A stretch of 64,000 nucleotides of DNA, taken from Salibacterium lacus (lineage in GTDB: Bacteria; Bacillota; Bacilli; Bacillales; Marinococcaceae). Position 1 is the stretch's first letter, and each line of letters begins with the position of its first letter. The stretch is from NCBI RefSeq assembly GCF_042684865.1, contig NZ_JBHUML010000005.1:1-64000 (forward strand), given 5' to 3'. The position numbers were made by a program, and so were the translations under genes. Shown here piece after piece: positions 54,032 to 62,211 of the stretch. The notes beneath the pieces were generated by a model. It was not told where the DNA came from. It did no database searches and was given only the letters and a program-made list of their open reading frames with translations.

Positions 54032-54176
54032 ACCAGCCAAACGTCTGCGTTTACATGCCGAATACCCTTCCATACATGCCAAATGACGGGCCATACTGTC
54101 CGAACCATGAATTACAAGCCGAACGGGGCTTGTTACATGCCGAATCAGCAGAAATACATGCGGACACCCCAAAAAC
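54032..54176. repeat. 21-nt tandem repeat array 2 (seven units)
   Basis: Units start at 54032, 54053, 54074, 54095, 54114, 54135 and 54156. All are 21 nt but the fourth, 19 nt, again TACTGTCCG.... Units 1, 3 and 4 are the closest matches to the same-numbered units of array 1 at 17108-17273. The array lies between two opposing terminators, so it is probably not within a transcript of either neighbour. Confidence 0.8.
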
Positions 54177-54202
54177 ACAGCCGCCTCACCACAACCGAAA
54201 AA

Positions 54203-54233
54203 AAGCGCCGGGCTCTCTGCCGCGGCGCCTTTC
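54203..54233 (-). terminator. Terminator of the cotJ operon
   Basis: On the minus strand GCGCCG pairs with CGGCGC, followed by a T-run. Confidence 0.75.
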
Positions 54234-54238
54234 TTTTT

Positions 54239-54808
54239 TCAAAATATTTTCTGGCGGTCCCGTTCTTCTTTAAGCATCTCCACCGCTTCCCGGAAACGCT
54301 GGGAATGGACGACTTCCCGCTCGCGCAGGAACTTGAGCCCGTCATTCAGATCCGGATCATCACTCATATCAATAATCCATTGATATGTAGCCCGTGCCTT
54401 TTCTTCTGCTGCGATATCTTCATATAAATCCGCAATCGGGTCCCCTTTTGCCTGGATATAGGTCGCGGTCCACGGCGCGCCGGCAGCATTGTGGTAAAAA
54501 AGAGCGTTGTCATGGTTCGCATAGTGAGCACCCAGCCCCGCTTTTTCCATTTCTTCGGCGGTGGCGTCTTTTGTCAGTTTATACACCATCGTCGCAATCA
54601 TCTCAAGATGCGCGAATTCTTCGGTGCCGATATCGGTCAAAAGCCCGATCACCCGGTCGGGAATCGAATAACGCTGATTGAGATAACGCAGGGCCGCGGA
54701 CAGTTCCCCGTCCGCTCCCCCGTACTGCTCAATCAAATATTTTGCCAGCATCGGATTACAGGTGCTTACTTTCACCGGGTACTGCAGCTTTTTTTCATAA
54801 ATCCACAT
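54239..54808 (-). CDS. cotJC: Spore coat protein CotJC (manganese catalase family)
   Basis: A 189-aa ferritin-like di-manganese catalase family protein of the inner spore coat. Helices carry IGTEEFAHLEMIATMVYKL and IAAEEKARATYQWII, the Glu/His metal ligand sets of the Mn-catalase fold. The start MWIYEKKLQYPVKVS is typical of CotJC. Last gene of cotJABC. Confidence 0.94.
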   Translation of the reverse strand: MWIYEKKLQYPVKVSTCNPMLAKYLIEQYGGADGELSAALRYLNQRYSIPDRVIGLLTDIGTEEFAHLEMIATMVYKLTKDATAEEMEKAGLGAHYANHDNALFYHNAAGAPWTATYIQAKGDPIADLYEDIAAEEKARATYQWIIDMSDDPDLNDGLKFLREREVVHSQRFREAVEMLKEERDRQKIF

Positions 54809-54823
54809 ACACAGCCTCCTTCA

Positions 54824-55093
54824 TTATATCTGCCATGGCCAAGGTGCCTGATTCCAGTTCCACGGATAACCGCTGTAACTGTTGCCATACTGCTGGAGCG
54901 GCCCGATGTACTGTTCCACTTTCGGAACAAGCATCCTGCGGTGATAGGAGGCGTCATTAAACTGCTGAATCGCTGCATAATCGTCCGGATGGGTATCAAG
55001 ATAAAGCGTCAATTCGACGAGGACAAAATCCACCACCTGCAGTTCTTCCATCAGTGGGTAAAACTCTTTTGGGAGCTGTACCTGACTGCTCAT
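54824..55093 (-). CDS. cotJB: Spore coat protein CotJB
   Basis: An 89-aa protein with the CotJB pattern MEELQVVDFVLVELTLYLDTHPDDYAAIQQFND and C-terminal GNSYSGYPWNWNQAPWPWQI. ATG 55093 overlaps the end of cotJA by 4 nt. Required with CotJA and CotJC for coat deposition in B. subtilis. Confidence 0.9.
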   Translation of the reverse strand: MSSQVQLPKEFYPLMEELQVVDFVLVELTLYLDTHPDDYAAIQQFNDASYHRRMLVPKVEQYIGPLQQYGNSYSGYPWNWNQAPWPWQI

Positions 55094-55317
55094 GACTCTT
55101 CCCTCCCCCAGTATCTGCCGTTATAAGGAGAAAACAGGGCCGGCCACAGCGTTCCGGCGTAAAGGGCCTGCTGCGGCTGGTATTGCGGCAGATTGTACGG
55201 CTGGTATCCAAGGTAAAGTTCAGGCGGCGTTTCGTACGATTTCACACGAATCGGCGGACACGGATCGAACGGGCTGACATACGGCCGGTAATACTTACGC
55301 TGAGTAAATTCTTTCAT
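55090..55317 (-). CDS. cotJA: Spore coat-associated protein CotJA
   Basis: A 75-aa proline- and tyrosine-rich coat protein (RKYYRPYVSPFDPCPPIRVK, YLGYQPYNLPQYQPQQALYAGTLWPAL). ATG 55317 (AGGT 6 nt upstream) or 55323 could serve. First gene of cotJABC; sporulation-phase transcription is expected in the mother cell. Confidence 0.88.
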   Translation of the reverse strand: MKEFTQRKYYRPYVSPFDPCPPIRVKSYETPPELYLGYQPYNLPQYQPQQALYAGTLWPALFSPYNGRYWGREES

Positions 55318-55365
55318 GTGCATACCTGCCTTTGTATAAAACGGATTACTTCACCTTATGCCGGA

Positions 55366-56031
55366 TTATGTCCGCTTAGAATGCTTTTTCCATTTTTCTT
55401 TTCCTTTTTTCAGCCATTTTTGCACGAAGCTTGTCTGGGAAAGAATATCAAACGCAGTGCTGATGAGAAGACCGTACAGCACTACGCCGAGAATGCTGAG
55501 CAGCACGAGCAGAAAATGTCCTGCCCCGGTGACGGGATCAAAGTCCGACCGTCCGAAAAAAACGAGCGACAACAGGCTGCTGGAGAAAGCGTCCCAGTAA
55601 CTGGTCAGCGCCGGCTCCAGATGATAGAGAGGAATGATGGTAATAAACAAAAAGCCGAATGCCGAAGAAGCGACAAGCGCCAGGTTCTGCTTTTTCAGAA
55701 AACGGATCAGCGGCATTGTATAATATTTTGTAATCGTCTTCAGACGGAGAAGGTGGAGGACTCTCGCAAAACGCGCAAACTGGAAAATGGCATCGAGAGG
55801 AATAACGGCAATGACAAGAAAGGGATTGGACTTGATAAACTGCCATTTGTTGTCCGCGCGCCAGATCCGGTAGACAAAATCCGCGAAAAACACGCCCCAC
55901 GTTCCCCATATCAGGTAATTCTCCGCCGCGGTGTCATACCAAAGCGTTCCAATCGATAACGCTGCCAAAAGCACCATGATGATTTCATACGTGATATCCA
56001 GATTAGAACGCTCGGTGTTCGCTGCACTCAT
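55366..56031 (-). CDS. Ion channel-like membrane protein with an S4-like segment
   Basis: A 221-aa member of the voltage-gated-like ion channel superfamily: six spans, an arginine-rich S4-like helix (FARFARVLHLLRLKTI, about 82-97) and a pore region (SSLLSLVFFGRSDFDPVTGAGHF) that lacks a TVGYG potassium filter. A basic tail follows. Selectivity is unknown. ATG 56031. Convergent-side neighbours cotJA and an M20 peptidase on the same strand. Confidence 0.75.
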   Translation of the reverse strand: MSAANTERSNLDITYEIIMVLLAALSIGTLWYDTAAENYLIWGTWGVFFADFVYRIWRADNKWQFIKSNPFLVIAVIPLDAIFQFARFARVLHLLRLKTITKYYTMPLIRFLKKQNLALVASSAFGFLFITIIPLYHLEPALTSYWDAFSSSLLSLVFFGRSDFDPVTGAGHFLLVLLSILGVVLYGLLISTAFDILSQTSFVQKWLKKGKEKWKKHSKRT

Positions 56032-56086
56032 GTTCAGCCACTACTTTCTTTGGTATGTATGATGGAATAACCACTTTAAATCCAGA

Positions 56087-56119
56087 AACCGGAGCAGGGC
56101 AGCTCCGGTTTTCTTTACC
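56087..56119 (-). terminator. Terminator of the M20 peptidase gene
   Basis: On the minus strand ACCGGAGC pairs with GCTCCGGT. Confidence 0.75.
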
Positions 56120-56125
56120 CTCGAT

Positions 56126-57496
56126 TTATCCAAGGTATTCCGCGAGTTCCTGGAGAAGTTGGGTGTAGACTTTCTGGCCTTTTTCAAACTGACTGAGTCT
56201 GTAAAATTCGTTCGGTGCGTGCATGCCTTCGTCAAAGACGGAATAGCCGAGTTGAATGGTATGAACATCGAGCAGCTGCTGGAGCAGTCCGGTAATGGGA
56301 ATGGATCCGCCGATACGAAGTTGATGAGAGGATTTTTCCTCCACCTGCTGTACAGCCTCTTCCACGGCTTTCAATGCGGGATGATCTGCCGGCAGCATAT
56401 ACGGGTATGCTTTTCCTTCGAGCGGAATGACCAACGCCTCTACTTCTGCCGGTGCATGGCGTTCTACATGCTGCCGGATGAGCTCGATCACCCGCTCCGG
56501 ATCCTGGTCGGGTACGAGGCGGCACGTTACTTTGGCGTGGGAATCGGCCGGAATGACGGTTTTCACCCCAATGCCCTGATACCCTCCCCACAATCCGTTA
56601 ATATCAAGCGTGGGACGGATGAGCGTCTGTTCGCCCGGAGTATAGCCGGGTTCCCCGTACACCTGGTTCACCCCTGCATTCTTCTGAAATGTTTCCTCGG
56701 AGCTGAAGGTGGCATTGATGTTTTCTTTTTCCTCATCGCTGCGTTCGATCACGTCGTCATAAAAACCTTCCACTGCTACGCTCCCGTCTTCGTGTTTCAG
56801 TGAATCGAGAATCCGCGCGAGAGCCTGTGCGCTGTTTGGAACAGCTCCGCCGTACAGACCGGAGTGAAGATCACCGCCTGCACTCCGCACATCAATCTGC
56901 ACACCGGCAAGCCCGCGCAGGCTGACCATCGAAGCAGGCTGGTCTTCTTCCCTCCGACCGGAATCAGCGCTGATGGCGGTATCGGCGCGCAGCATCTCTT
57001 TGTTTTCTTCCATAAACGAAGCCAGCGACGGACTGCCAATCTCTTCTTCCCCTTCAAACAGGAATTTCACATTCACAGGAAGTGTTTTCGATTCTTTCAG
57101 CCACGCTTCACAGGCGATGACCGGAAGCAGGACGTTAGCTTTCATGTCTGTTGCCCCTCTGGCATAAATCCGGCCGTTTTCGATAACGGGATCAAACGGC
57201 TGGCTGTTCCACAGCTCCAGCGGTTCCGCCGGCTGCACGTCATAATGCCCGTAGAAGAGGATCGTCGGCGCCCCTTCGGCATGAAGCCAGTCCCCGTAAA
57301 CAATCGGATGGCCGTTTGTCTCCATCACCTTCACGTTTTCTATGCCGGCCTGCTGCAGCCGGGACGCCGTCCACTCCCCCGCTTGTTTCACACTTTCTTT
57401 GTACTCCGGCAGCGTCGAAATACTCGGTATCCGGAGAAACTCCGTTAATTCATCGATAAACCGTTTCTGATTGTCCGTTATATAGGAAAAATCCAT
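56126..57496 (-). CDS. M20-family dipeptidase/metallohydrolase
   Basis: Zinc-dependent cytosolic peptidase of 456 aa. Metal-site motifs are ILFYGHYDVQPAEP (His/Asp), ARGATDMKANVLL (bridging Asp), FEGEEEIGSPS (catalytic Glu pair) and a late His. The lid domain lies at about 190-345. ATG 57496 preceded by GGAGGCAGTGAC. The typical dipeptidase label is family knowledge; it could use products from the peptide importer at 4.7 kb. Confidence 0.88.
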   Translation of the reverse strand: MDFSYITDNQKRFIDELTEFLRIPSISTLPEYKESVKQAGEWTASRLQQAGIENVKVMETNGHPIVYGDWLHAEGAPTILFYGHYDVQPAEPLELWNSQPFDPVIENGRIYARGATDMKANVLLPVIACEAWLKESKTLPVNVKFLFEGEEEIGSPSLASFMEENKEMLRADTAISADSGRREEDQPASMVSLRGLAGVQIDVRSAGGDLHSGLYGGAVPNSAQALARILDSLKHEDGSVAVEGFYDDVIERSDEEKENINATFSSEETFQKNAGVNQVYGEPGYTPGEQTLIRPTLDINGLWGGYQGIGVKTVIPADSHAKVTCRLVPDQDPERVIELIRQHVERHAPAEVEALVIPLEGKAYPYMLPADHPALKAVEEAVQQVEEKSSHQLRIGGSIPITGLLQQLLDVHTIQLGYSVFDEGMHAPNEFYRLSQFEKGQKVYTQLLQELAEYLG

Positions 57497-57568
57497 GTCA
57501 CTGCCTCCCCGTGATTTGATGTTTTTATTGTATCATGCCATTTCTAAAAAAAATATTTAAAAACCCCC

Positions 57569-57597
57569 TTGCATAATCAGGAGGGTTCTTATATAAT
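57569..57597 (+). promoter_or_regulatory. Promoter of tRNA-Leu
   Basis: TTGCAT and TATAAT separated by 17 nt, 13 nt before the tRNA. Confidence 0.7.
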
Positions 57598-57609
57598 AGA
57601 ATTTGTCTT

Positions 57610-57697
57610 GCGGTTGTGGCGGAACTGGCAGACGCGCACGGTTCAGGTCCGTGTGGGCATAGCGCCCTTGGAGGTTCAAGTCCTCTCAGCCGCACCA
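57610..57697 (+). tRNA. tRNA-Leu(CAG)
   Basis: An 88-nt class II tRNA with encoded CCA. Acceptor GCGGTTG pairs with CAGCCGC (one G-U), anticodon arm CACGG-TTCAGGT-CCGTG gives anticodon CAG, a variable arm follows, and the T arm carries GGTTCAAGTCC. The minus-strand ORF across it is antisense noise. An AT-rich island with a retron begins just downstream. Confidence 0.95.
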
Positions 57698-57730
57698 ATT
57701 TTAACATGAAATGCAGGACCTATAATACAA

Positions 57731-57767
57731 AACAGTGCTGGCTTAAAAGTCAGCGCTGTTTTTTTAT
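57731..57767 (+). terminator. Terminator after tRNA-Leu
   Basis: AACAGTGCTG and CAGCGCTGTT pair around a loop (one wobble), followed by seven T. Confidence 0.8.
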
Positions 57768-57824
57768 GTTCTATGATACAAATCCAAAAACTTCTTCGAG
57801 CTTCTATTAACTACGCTGCCTCAT

Positions 57825-58060
57825 TTAGATGTTGAAATTATACTTGTCCCACAATGCACGCATCTTATTTCTTAAAAATAAAGCTGAAATTCTAATAAAT
57901 ACGATACTTGCTGGGTTGCTTTTAACCGCTACTGTTCTCGGATGATCGTTGACCTATGAAGTCCAATTACGTCTGCAATGTCTTAAAGATTTTGCCTGAC
58001 CACGAAGAGTTTGAGTCACCCCCAATAAATACCATCAGATAAGAGCGGTCCATCGTTATT
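57825..58060 (-). pseudogene. Decayed transposase-like fragment
   Basis: On the minus strand a helix-turn-helix-like stretch IADVIGLHRSTIIREQ (57932-57979) and a C-terminal-like stretch ending RALWDKYNFNI before a stop at 57825-57827 lie in different frames with a stop between. The first resembles the N-terminal HTH of IS30-type transposases. Together they look like the ruin of a mobile-element gene beside the tRNA. Family assignment is tentative. Confidence 0.45.
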
Positions 58061-58185
58061 CCCTCTGTTATGTTGGATTGTATTAGTTACCTTCATGATA
58101 ATAAAATAACGATAACTTTTACTATGCCTTCTGCCGTTGCAAATGACTTTTAAATCAAACAATCATACTTAATTAAGGACACACA

Positions 58186-58210
58186 AAAATAATTATAGTA
58201 TAATTATTTT
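58186..58210. promoter_or_regulatory. 25-bp perfect palindrome over the retron promoter
   Basis: Arms AAAATAATTATA and TATAATTATTTT flank one G. The right arm contains TATAAT (58199-58204), suitably placed for a transcript starting at the retron a1 repeat (58213). A repressor site or simply a very AT-rich promoter. Confidence 0.55.
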
Positions 58211-58212
58211 AT

Positions 58213-58349
58213 AAACGTGTGGCTAGATTTTATTACTTGTGATTCGCAAGTAGTGACAAAAATGGCTGGGACATTTGCTGTCGTCATGCCACCGGCTATC
58301 CGACACACATTGGCTGCCTTTGCTTCGCTTAATGAGTAGCCACACGTTT
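58213..58349 (+). ncRNA. Retron ncRNA (msr-msd), a1/a2 repeats
   Basis: The 13-bp perfect inverted repeat AAACGTGTGGCTA (58213-58225) and TAGCCACACGTTT (58337-58349) are the a1/a2 ends that pair in retron RNAs. G58226, right after a1, is the likely branching guanosine for the 2'-5' bond. An msr hairpin follows (ACTTG/CAAGT, 58234-58251), then an msd-like segment with TGTCG/CGACA and more inverted pieces. The RT starts 16 nt after a2, the usual layout. Exact msr/msd boundary is not determined. Confidence 0.8.
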
Positions 58350-58365
58350 TTTACAAAGGAGATCT

Positions 58366-60063
58366 TTGAATTATATGAAAGAATTGCATAATATTAAAAC
58401 ACGAAATGAGCTTGCAGATTTTCTGAGAATACCTAGAAAAAAACTTTCTTATATATTGTATAAAAAGAAAGTTGATAATTTGTATCATTCGTTTGAGATA
58501 GAAAAGAAAAACGGTGGCGTACGAAAAATTGATGCTCCAATGAGAGAACTTAAAGATATTCAACAAAAACTTACTAAAACTTTATATAAACACCAAGAAC
58601 AGAAATGGAAAGATAAACAAAATAACCTTTCTCATGCATTTGAAAAAAACAAGGGAATCATAACAAATGCAAAAATTCACCGGAATAAAAGATTCGTTTT
58701 AAATATCGATTTAGAAAGTTTTTTTGAAAGTTTTCATTTTGGACGTGTCAGAGGTTTTTTTATCAAGAACGCTCATTTATCATTACCTATTGAGGTAGCA
58801 ACAGTAATAGCACAATTATCATCTTACCAAGGAAAGCTGCCACAAGGTGCACCTAGTTCTCCGGTTATTACGAACTTAATTTGTGAAATACTTGACCTCA
58901 GGTTGTTGAAAATTTCAAGAAAATTTAAGGTGGACTATACACGCTATGCGGATGATTTAACTTTTTCGACTAATGAAAAAAATTTTTCAGAAAAAGAATC
59001 AGATTTTCTTGAAGAAATAACTAAAGAATTGAAACGTTCTGGATTTAACATTAATGATAAGAAAACAAGATTGCAGTTTAAAGATTCAAGACAAGTAGTT
59101 ACTGGTCTCGTCGTTAATAAAAAAGTGAATGTAAACCGAGATTATTATAAGAAAACTAGAGCCATGGCTAATACCCTTTACAAACAAGGAAAATTTGAGA
59201 TTGATGGAGAAGAAGCCAGTATCAATCAATTAGAAGGAAGGTTTGCTTTTATCAATCAACTTGATTGGTATAACAACCATAAAATTGGAGGAAGTCCAAA
59301 AGATTATAATAATAGATTTGCTAATTTTAAAGCAAGTGAACGAGATTACCAAAAATTTCTATTTTATAAATACTTTTATGCTAATTCAAAGCCCCTTGTT
59401 ATTACGGAAGGTAAAACAGATATTGCTTATTTAAAATCAGCTTTAAAGAATATGTATCGTGAATATCCTAATTTAATTACTAAAACAAAAGATGAAACGT
59501 TCGAATTTAAGATTTCATTTTTAAAAAAATCTAAAAGATTAAATTACTTTCTAGATATCAATAAGGATGGTGCAGAGGGGCTCATCAAAATTTATAACCT
59601 TTTTAGTGGAAAAGGAGGTGCTCCAAACCTTTTAAATTACTTTAAAGATAAAAGTAATACTTTGCCGCATAACCCTGTATTTTTACTGTATGATAATGAA
59701 TTGGTTAATGGAAAGCCCTTGAAGAAGATTGTTAATCACGCCCAACTTGATAATGAAACTAATGAAACTTTAAAAAGTGAACTAATAGTTAATATTAGGA
59801 ATAATCTATATTTATTAACTGTTCCATTAGTTAATGACAGACTAGAATCTGATATTGAAGATTTGTTCGAAGATAAAATTTTAAATCATAAAATTAATGG
59901 AAAGACCTTCAATAAAAATAATAAAATGGATACTGATATGCACTATGGAAAACAAAAATTTTCTCAATTTATATCACAAAACTATCGCAACATAAATTTT
60001 TATAATTTCAAATGTGTATTAAATAACATAAATAACGCTATTAAAGACTATAACAATCCTTAA
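58366..60063 (+). CDS. Retron reverse transcriptase fused to a TOPRIM domain
   Basis: Makes branched msDNA from the adjacent ncRNA. In the 565-aa protein, RT residues about 20-320 include the retron NAxxH motif (NAKIH, 101-105), PQGAPSSPVITN, the catalytic YADD (194-197) and the retron VTG (245-247). Residues about 340-565 form a TOPRIM domain: VITEGKTDIAYLKSAL (Glu near 346) and LLYDNE (Asp443). RT-TOPRIM fusions are the type I-C retrons such as Eco2 (Ec67), where the TOPRIM part is the toxic effector. TTG 58366 has AAGGAG 4 nt upstream; ATG 58375 is the alternative. Strikingly AT-rich compared with its neighbours, so acquired horizontally. Confidence 0.9.
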   Translation: MNYMKELHNIKTRNELADFLRIPRKKLSYILYKKKVDNLYHSFEIEKKNGGVRKIDAPMRELKDIQQKLTKTLYKHQEQKWKDKQNNLSHAFEKNKGIITNAKIHRNKRFVLNIDLESFFESFHFGRVRGFFIKNAHLSLPIEVATVIAQLSSYQGKLPQGAPSSPVITNLICEILDLRLLKISRKFKVDYTRYADDLTFSTNEKNFSEKESDFLEEITKELKRSGFNINDKKTRLQFKDSRQVVTGLVVNKKVNVNRDYYKKTRAMANTLYKQGKFEIDGEEASINQLEGRFAFINQLDWYNNHKIGGSPKDYNNRFANFKASERDYQKFLFYKYFYANSKPLVITEGKTDIAYLKSALKNMYREYPNLITKTKDETFEFKISFLKKSKRLNYFLDINKDGAEGLIKIYNLFSGKGGAPNLLNYFKDKSNTLPHNPVFLLYDNELVNGKPLKKIVNHAQLDNETNETLKSELIVNIRNNLYLLTVPLVNDRLESDIEDLFEDKILNHKINGKTFNKNNKMDTDMHYGKQKFSQFISQNYRNINFYNFKCVLNNINNAIKDYNNP

Positions 60064-60315
60064 TACATTTAAAAAGAGACGATTTCTTACTTAGATGAAA
60101 AGATGAAACCCAGACTATAGAACTTTGCCTACCTTTTTGATCTAATAATTATAGAAACTAGTGATTCATCAATTCTTTTTCTTGTTCACGTACTCAAATT
60201 TCCTAATATAACATATCTTATGTTTATTCACTGAAATTCTAGGAATTCGATACCTTTCTCAACAAACGAAGTAAATAGTTTATAAATTTAGAGAACTAAG
60301 TATTTCGATCTTCAA
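60064..60315. other. AT-rich tail of the retron island, no gene seen
   Basis: The 250 bases after the RT stop remain AT-rich, with no convincing terminator, ORF or repeat of the tRNA 3' end. Base composition returns to the host type at about 60310, inside the end of the DUF1648 gene. Confidence 0.5.
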
Positions 60316-60822
60316 TCACTCTATCTTTCTCCGCTTCATCATGCCCGTCACAATCGGAGTGAAGACTCCAATCAGAATAATGGGCAGCATCCATCCCCCT
60401 GCCCCTTCTCTCCAGCCGAGTGCAATAGTGATCGATTCCACTGAAAGGAAGGCAAACATAATCAGGCAGATATTTTTCAGCTGGTTCACCATCTTCCGGC
60501 TGCTGCGGTAAAAATGGACGGCATTGGATGCATTCAACCGCTTGGGATAGTTATGGATTTCCGGGAACTTTTCAAACAGGGTCATCAACATAATAGTAAA
60601 AACCCCGATGCCCGGCAGAATCAGGAGCTCCCATTTCGCCCCCGTGCGGTCCACCTCCCCCGCTGCGTTATAATGGGCGGGAACCTGCTCCGGAAGTGCG
60701 CTCCAGGTCAGGAGCAGAAAAACAAGAGAACAGAAAAAACACAAATACCCGGTGAAATCCCACACTTTTTCGCTTTTTGTTTTTGGAATATTGATTTTAG
60801 GACGATCCTGCAACGCTGCCAT
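60316..60822 (-). CDS. DUF1648-domain membrane protein
   Basis: A 168-aa protein with four spans. DUF1648 (YdcO-like N-terminus of SdpI-type proteins) is marked by LPEQVPAHYNAAGEVDRTGAKWELLILPGIG. ATG 60822 has AAAGGGAGAGG about 5 nt upstream; the longer open frame reaches into the divergent sirtuin gene and is not coding. SdpI-family members can give immunity to membrane-active toxins, but the shared part here is only the DUF1648 domain. Confidence 0.75.
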   Translation of the reverse strand: MAALQDRPKINIPKTKSEKVWDFTGYLCFFCSLVFLLLTWSALPEQVPAHYNAAGEVDRTGAKWELLILPGIGVFTIMLMTLFEKFPEIHNYPKRLNASNAVHFYRSSRKMVNQLKNICLIMFAFLSVESITIALGWREGAGGWMLPIILIGVFTPIVTGMMKRRKIE

Positions 60823-60940
60823 CCATTCCTCTCCCTTTGAACAAACACTTCTGTGCTTTCTTCGTATTTTCATCATTGCAATCTGTTCTTTATATTTAGG
60901 ATAATGGAAATTACAACAGCTCACAAGAAGAGGTGATGGC

Positions 60941-61669
60941 ATGAGTGAACTGGCTGATCTTTTAAGAGAATCAAACCATACCGTTGTGATGACCGGGGCG
61001 GGCATGTCCACTGGAAGCGGACTGCCGGATTTTCGTTCAAATACAGGGTTATGGCAAAACCGCGATCCGGCGGCGCTTGCGAGTGTGGATGCGATGGAAC
61101 ACCACCGCGATGATTTCTTCGAGTTTTACCGCTCACGCATTGAAGCCCTGCATGGCGTGGAACCCAATGAAGGACACCGCATTCTGGCAGACTGGGAAAA
61201 ACAGGGATGGGTGCAGAACGTGATTACCCAGAATGCGGACGGGCTCCATCAGCAGGCCGGCAGCCGGAACACGGCGGAACTGCACGGTTCCATCGCGGGA
61301 CTGCACTGCCATTCCTGCGGACATCCTGCAGAGAACAGCCGTTATCCGGATTATGACACGGCCTGCCCTGTCTGCGGCGGCTTTCTCCGGCCGAACATCG
61401 TACTTTTCGGTGAAATACTTCCGGAAAAAGCCATCACAACCGCCCAGCAGGAAGCCGCCCGGGCCGATCTTTTCCTCGTTCTCGGTACCAGCCTCACCGT
61501 CGCCCCCGCATCGCATTTTCCATTGGAAGCCAAGCAGCAGGGCGCCCGGCTTGTCATCATCAATCAAACGCCAACAGAAATGGATGAGGAAGCGGATCTG
61601 GTCTTCCATGGAGAAAAGATCAGCACCGTGCTCCGTGAAGCAGATGCCTGCCTCCAGGACGGACCTTAA
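60941..61669 (+). CDS. NAD-dependent protein deacylase (sirtuin)
   Basis: Removes acyl groups from protein lysines using NAD, 242 aa. Motifs GAGMSTGSGLPDFRS, TQNADGLHQQAGS (catalytic His in ELHGSIAG), a zinc site CHSC...CPVC (about 126-149) and VLGTSLTVAPA are intact. ATG 60941 has GAGG about 8 nt upstream. Divergent from DUF1648, followed by a terminator. Confidence 0.92.
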   Translation: MSELADLLRESNHTVVMTGAGMSTGSGLPDFRSNTGLWQNRDPAALASVDAMEHHRDDFFEFYRSRIEALHGVEPNEGHRILADWEKQGWVQNVITQNADGLHQQAGSRNTAELHGSIAGLHCHSCGHPAENSRYPDYDTACPVCGGFLRPNIVLFGEILPEKAITTAQQEAARADLFLVLGTSLTVAPASHFPLEAKQQGARLVIINQTPTEMDEEADLVFHGEKISTVLREADACLQDGP

Positions 61670-61687
61670 TTCAGGGTCCTTTTTTTA
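61656..61687 (+). terminator. Terminator of the sirtuin gene
   Basis: AGGACGGACC and GGGTCCT form a short stem followed by seven T. Confidence 0.75.
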
Positions 61688-61798
61688 TGGAAGATCTTTT
61701 GTTTCATATCGATATGGTGCGGATGATGCTGGGAGCGGTGCTGCTGTTTGGCATGCAGGCCGGTTTTACTGCGCTGGAGTCCGGTCTTACCGGGTGCA
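61687..61798 (+). pseudogene. N-terminal fragment of an ammonium transporter (amt)
   Basis: Starting at ATG 61687 the frame reads MEDLLFHIDMVRMMLGAVLL then FGMQAGFTALESGLT, the first Amt membrane helix. After ESGLT the similarity ends abruptly at about 61798, where the repeat region starts. No further amt coding is seen, so this is a truncated remnant. Confidence 0.6.
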
Positions 61799-61800
61799 CT

Positions 61801-62177
61801 TGTCTACACTGTACTTTCTGCTTTTCAAGCAGCTATTGTGACTATTAGACGATGTCTACACCTCACTTTTTCGGCTTGCCGCTCCAATGGTGACTCTTAC
61901 CGCTTTTCTACGCGTCACAATCGCAGCCTCTCTGCCGGATTGTGACGTTCAGCCATCCAAGCTGAACATTTTCCCCGATCATCATAAAAAGCGCACGCCC
62001 ATTTTTGGACGTGCGCTGGTCTACGCTGCACTTTCTGCTTTTCAAACAATCATTGTAACTCTTAGACGTTGCCTAAACCACACTTTCTCGGCTTGCCGCT
62101 CCGATTGTGATTCTTACCGCTTTTCTACGCGTCACAATCGCAGTCGTTCTACCAAATTGTAAGGCTTAGCCATCTCC
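61801..62177. repeat. Two ~158-bp direct repeats around a hairpin
   Basis: Copies at 61801-61958 and 62019-62177 share CACTTTCTGCTTTTCAA-type openings, TAGACGxTGxCTAxACC, CGGCTTGCCGCTCC and CCGCTTTTCTACGCGTCACAATCGCAG. Between them AGCGCACG and CGTGCGCT (61990-62017) form a strong hairpin. No gene is visible from 61799 to 62211. Confidence 0.7.
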
Positions 62178-62211
62178 AAACCACGTGCTGCCTGCACAAA
62201 CCACTCATACG

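Noticed and set aside
57525..57707. Minus-strand 60-aa ORF over tRNA-Leu
   Set aside because: The sequence is the familiar antisense translation of a tRNA gene and has no ribosome binding site.
57680..60315. Integrase-type att sites (tRNA 3'-end duplication) around the retron
   Set aside because: I found no second copy of the tRNA 3' end near 60.3 kb and no integrase gene.
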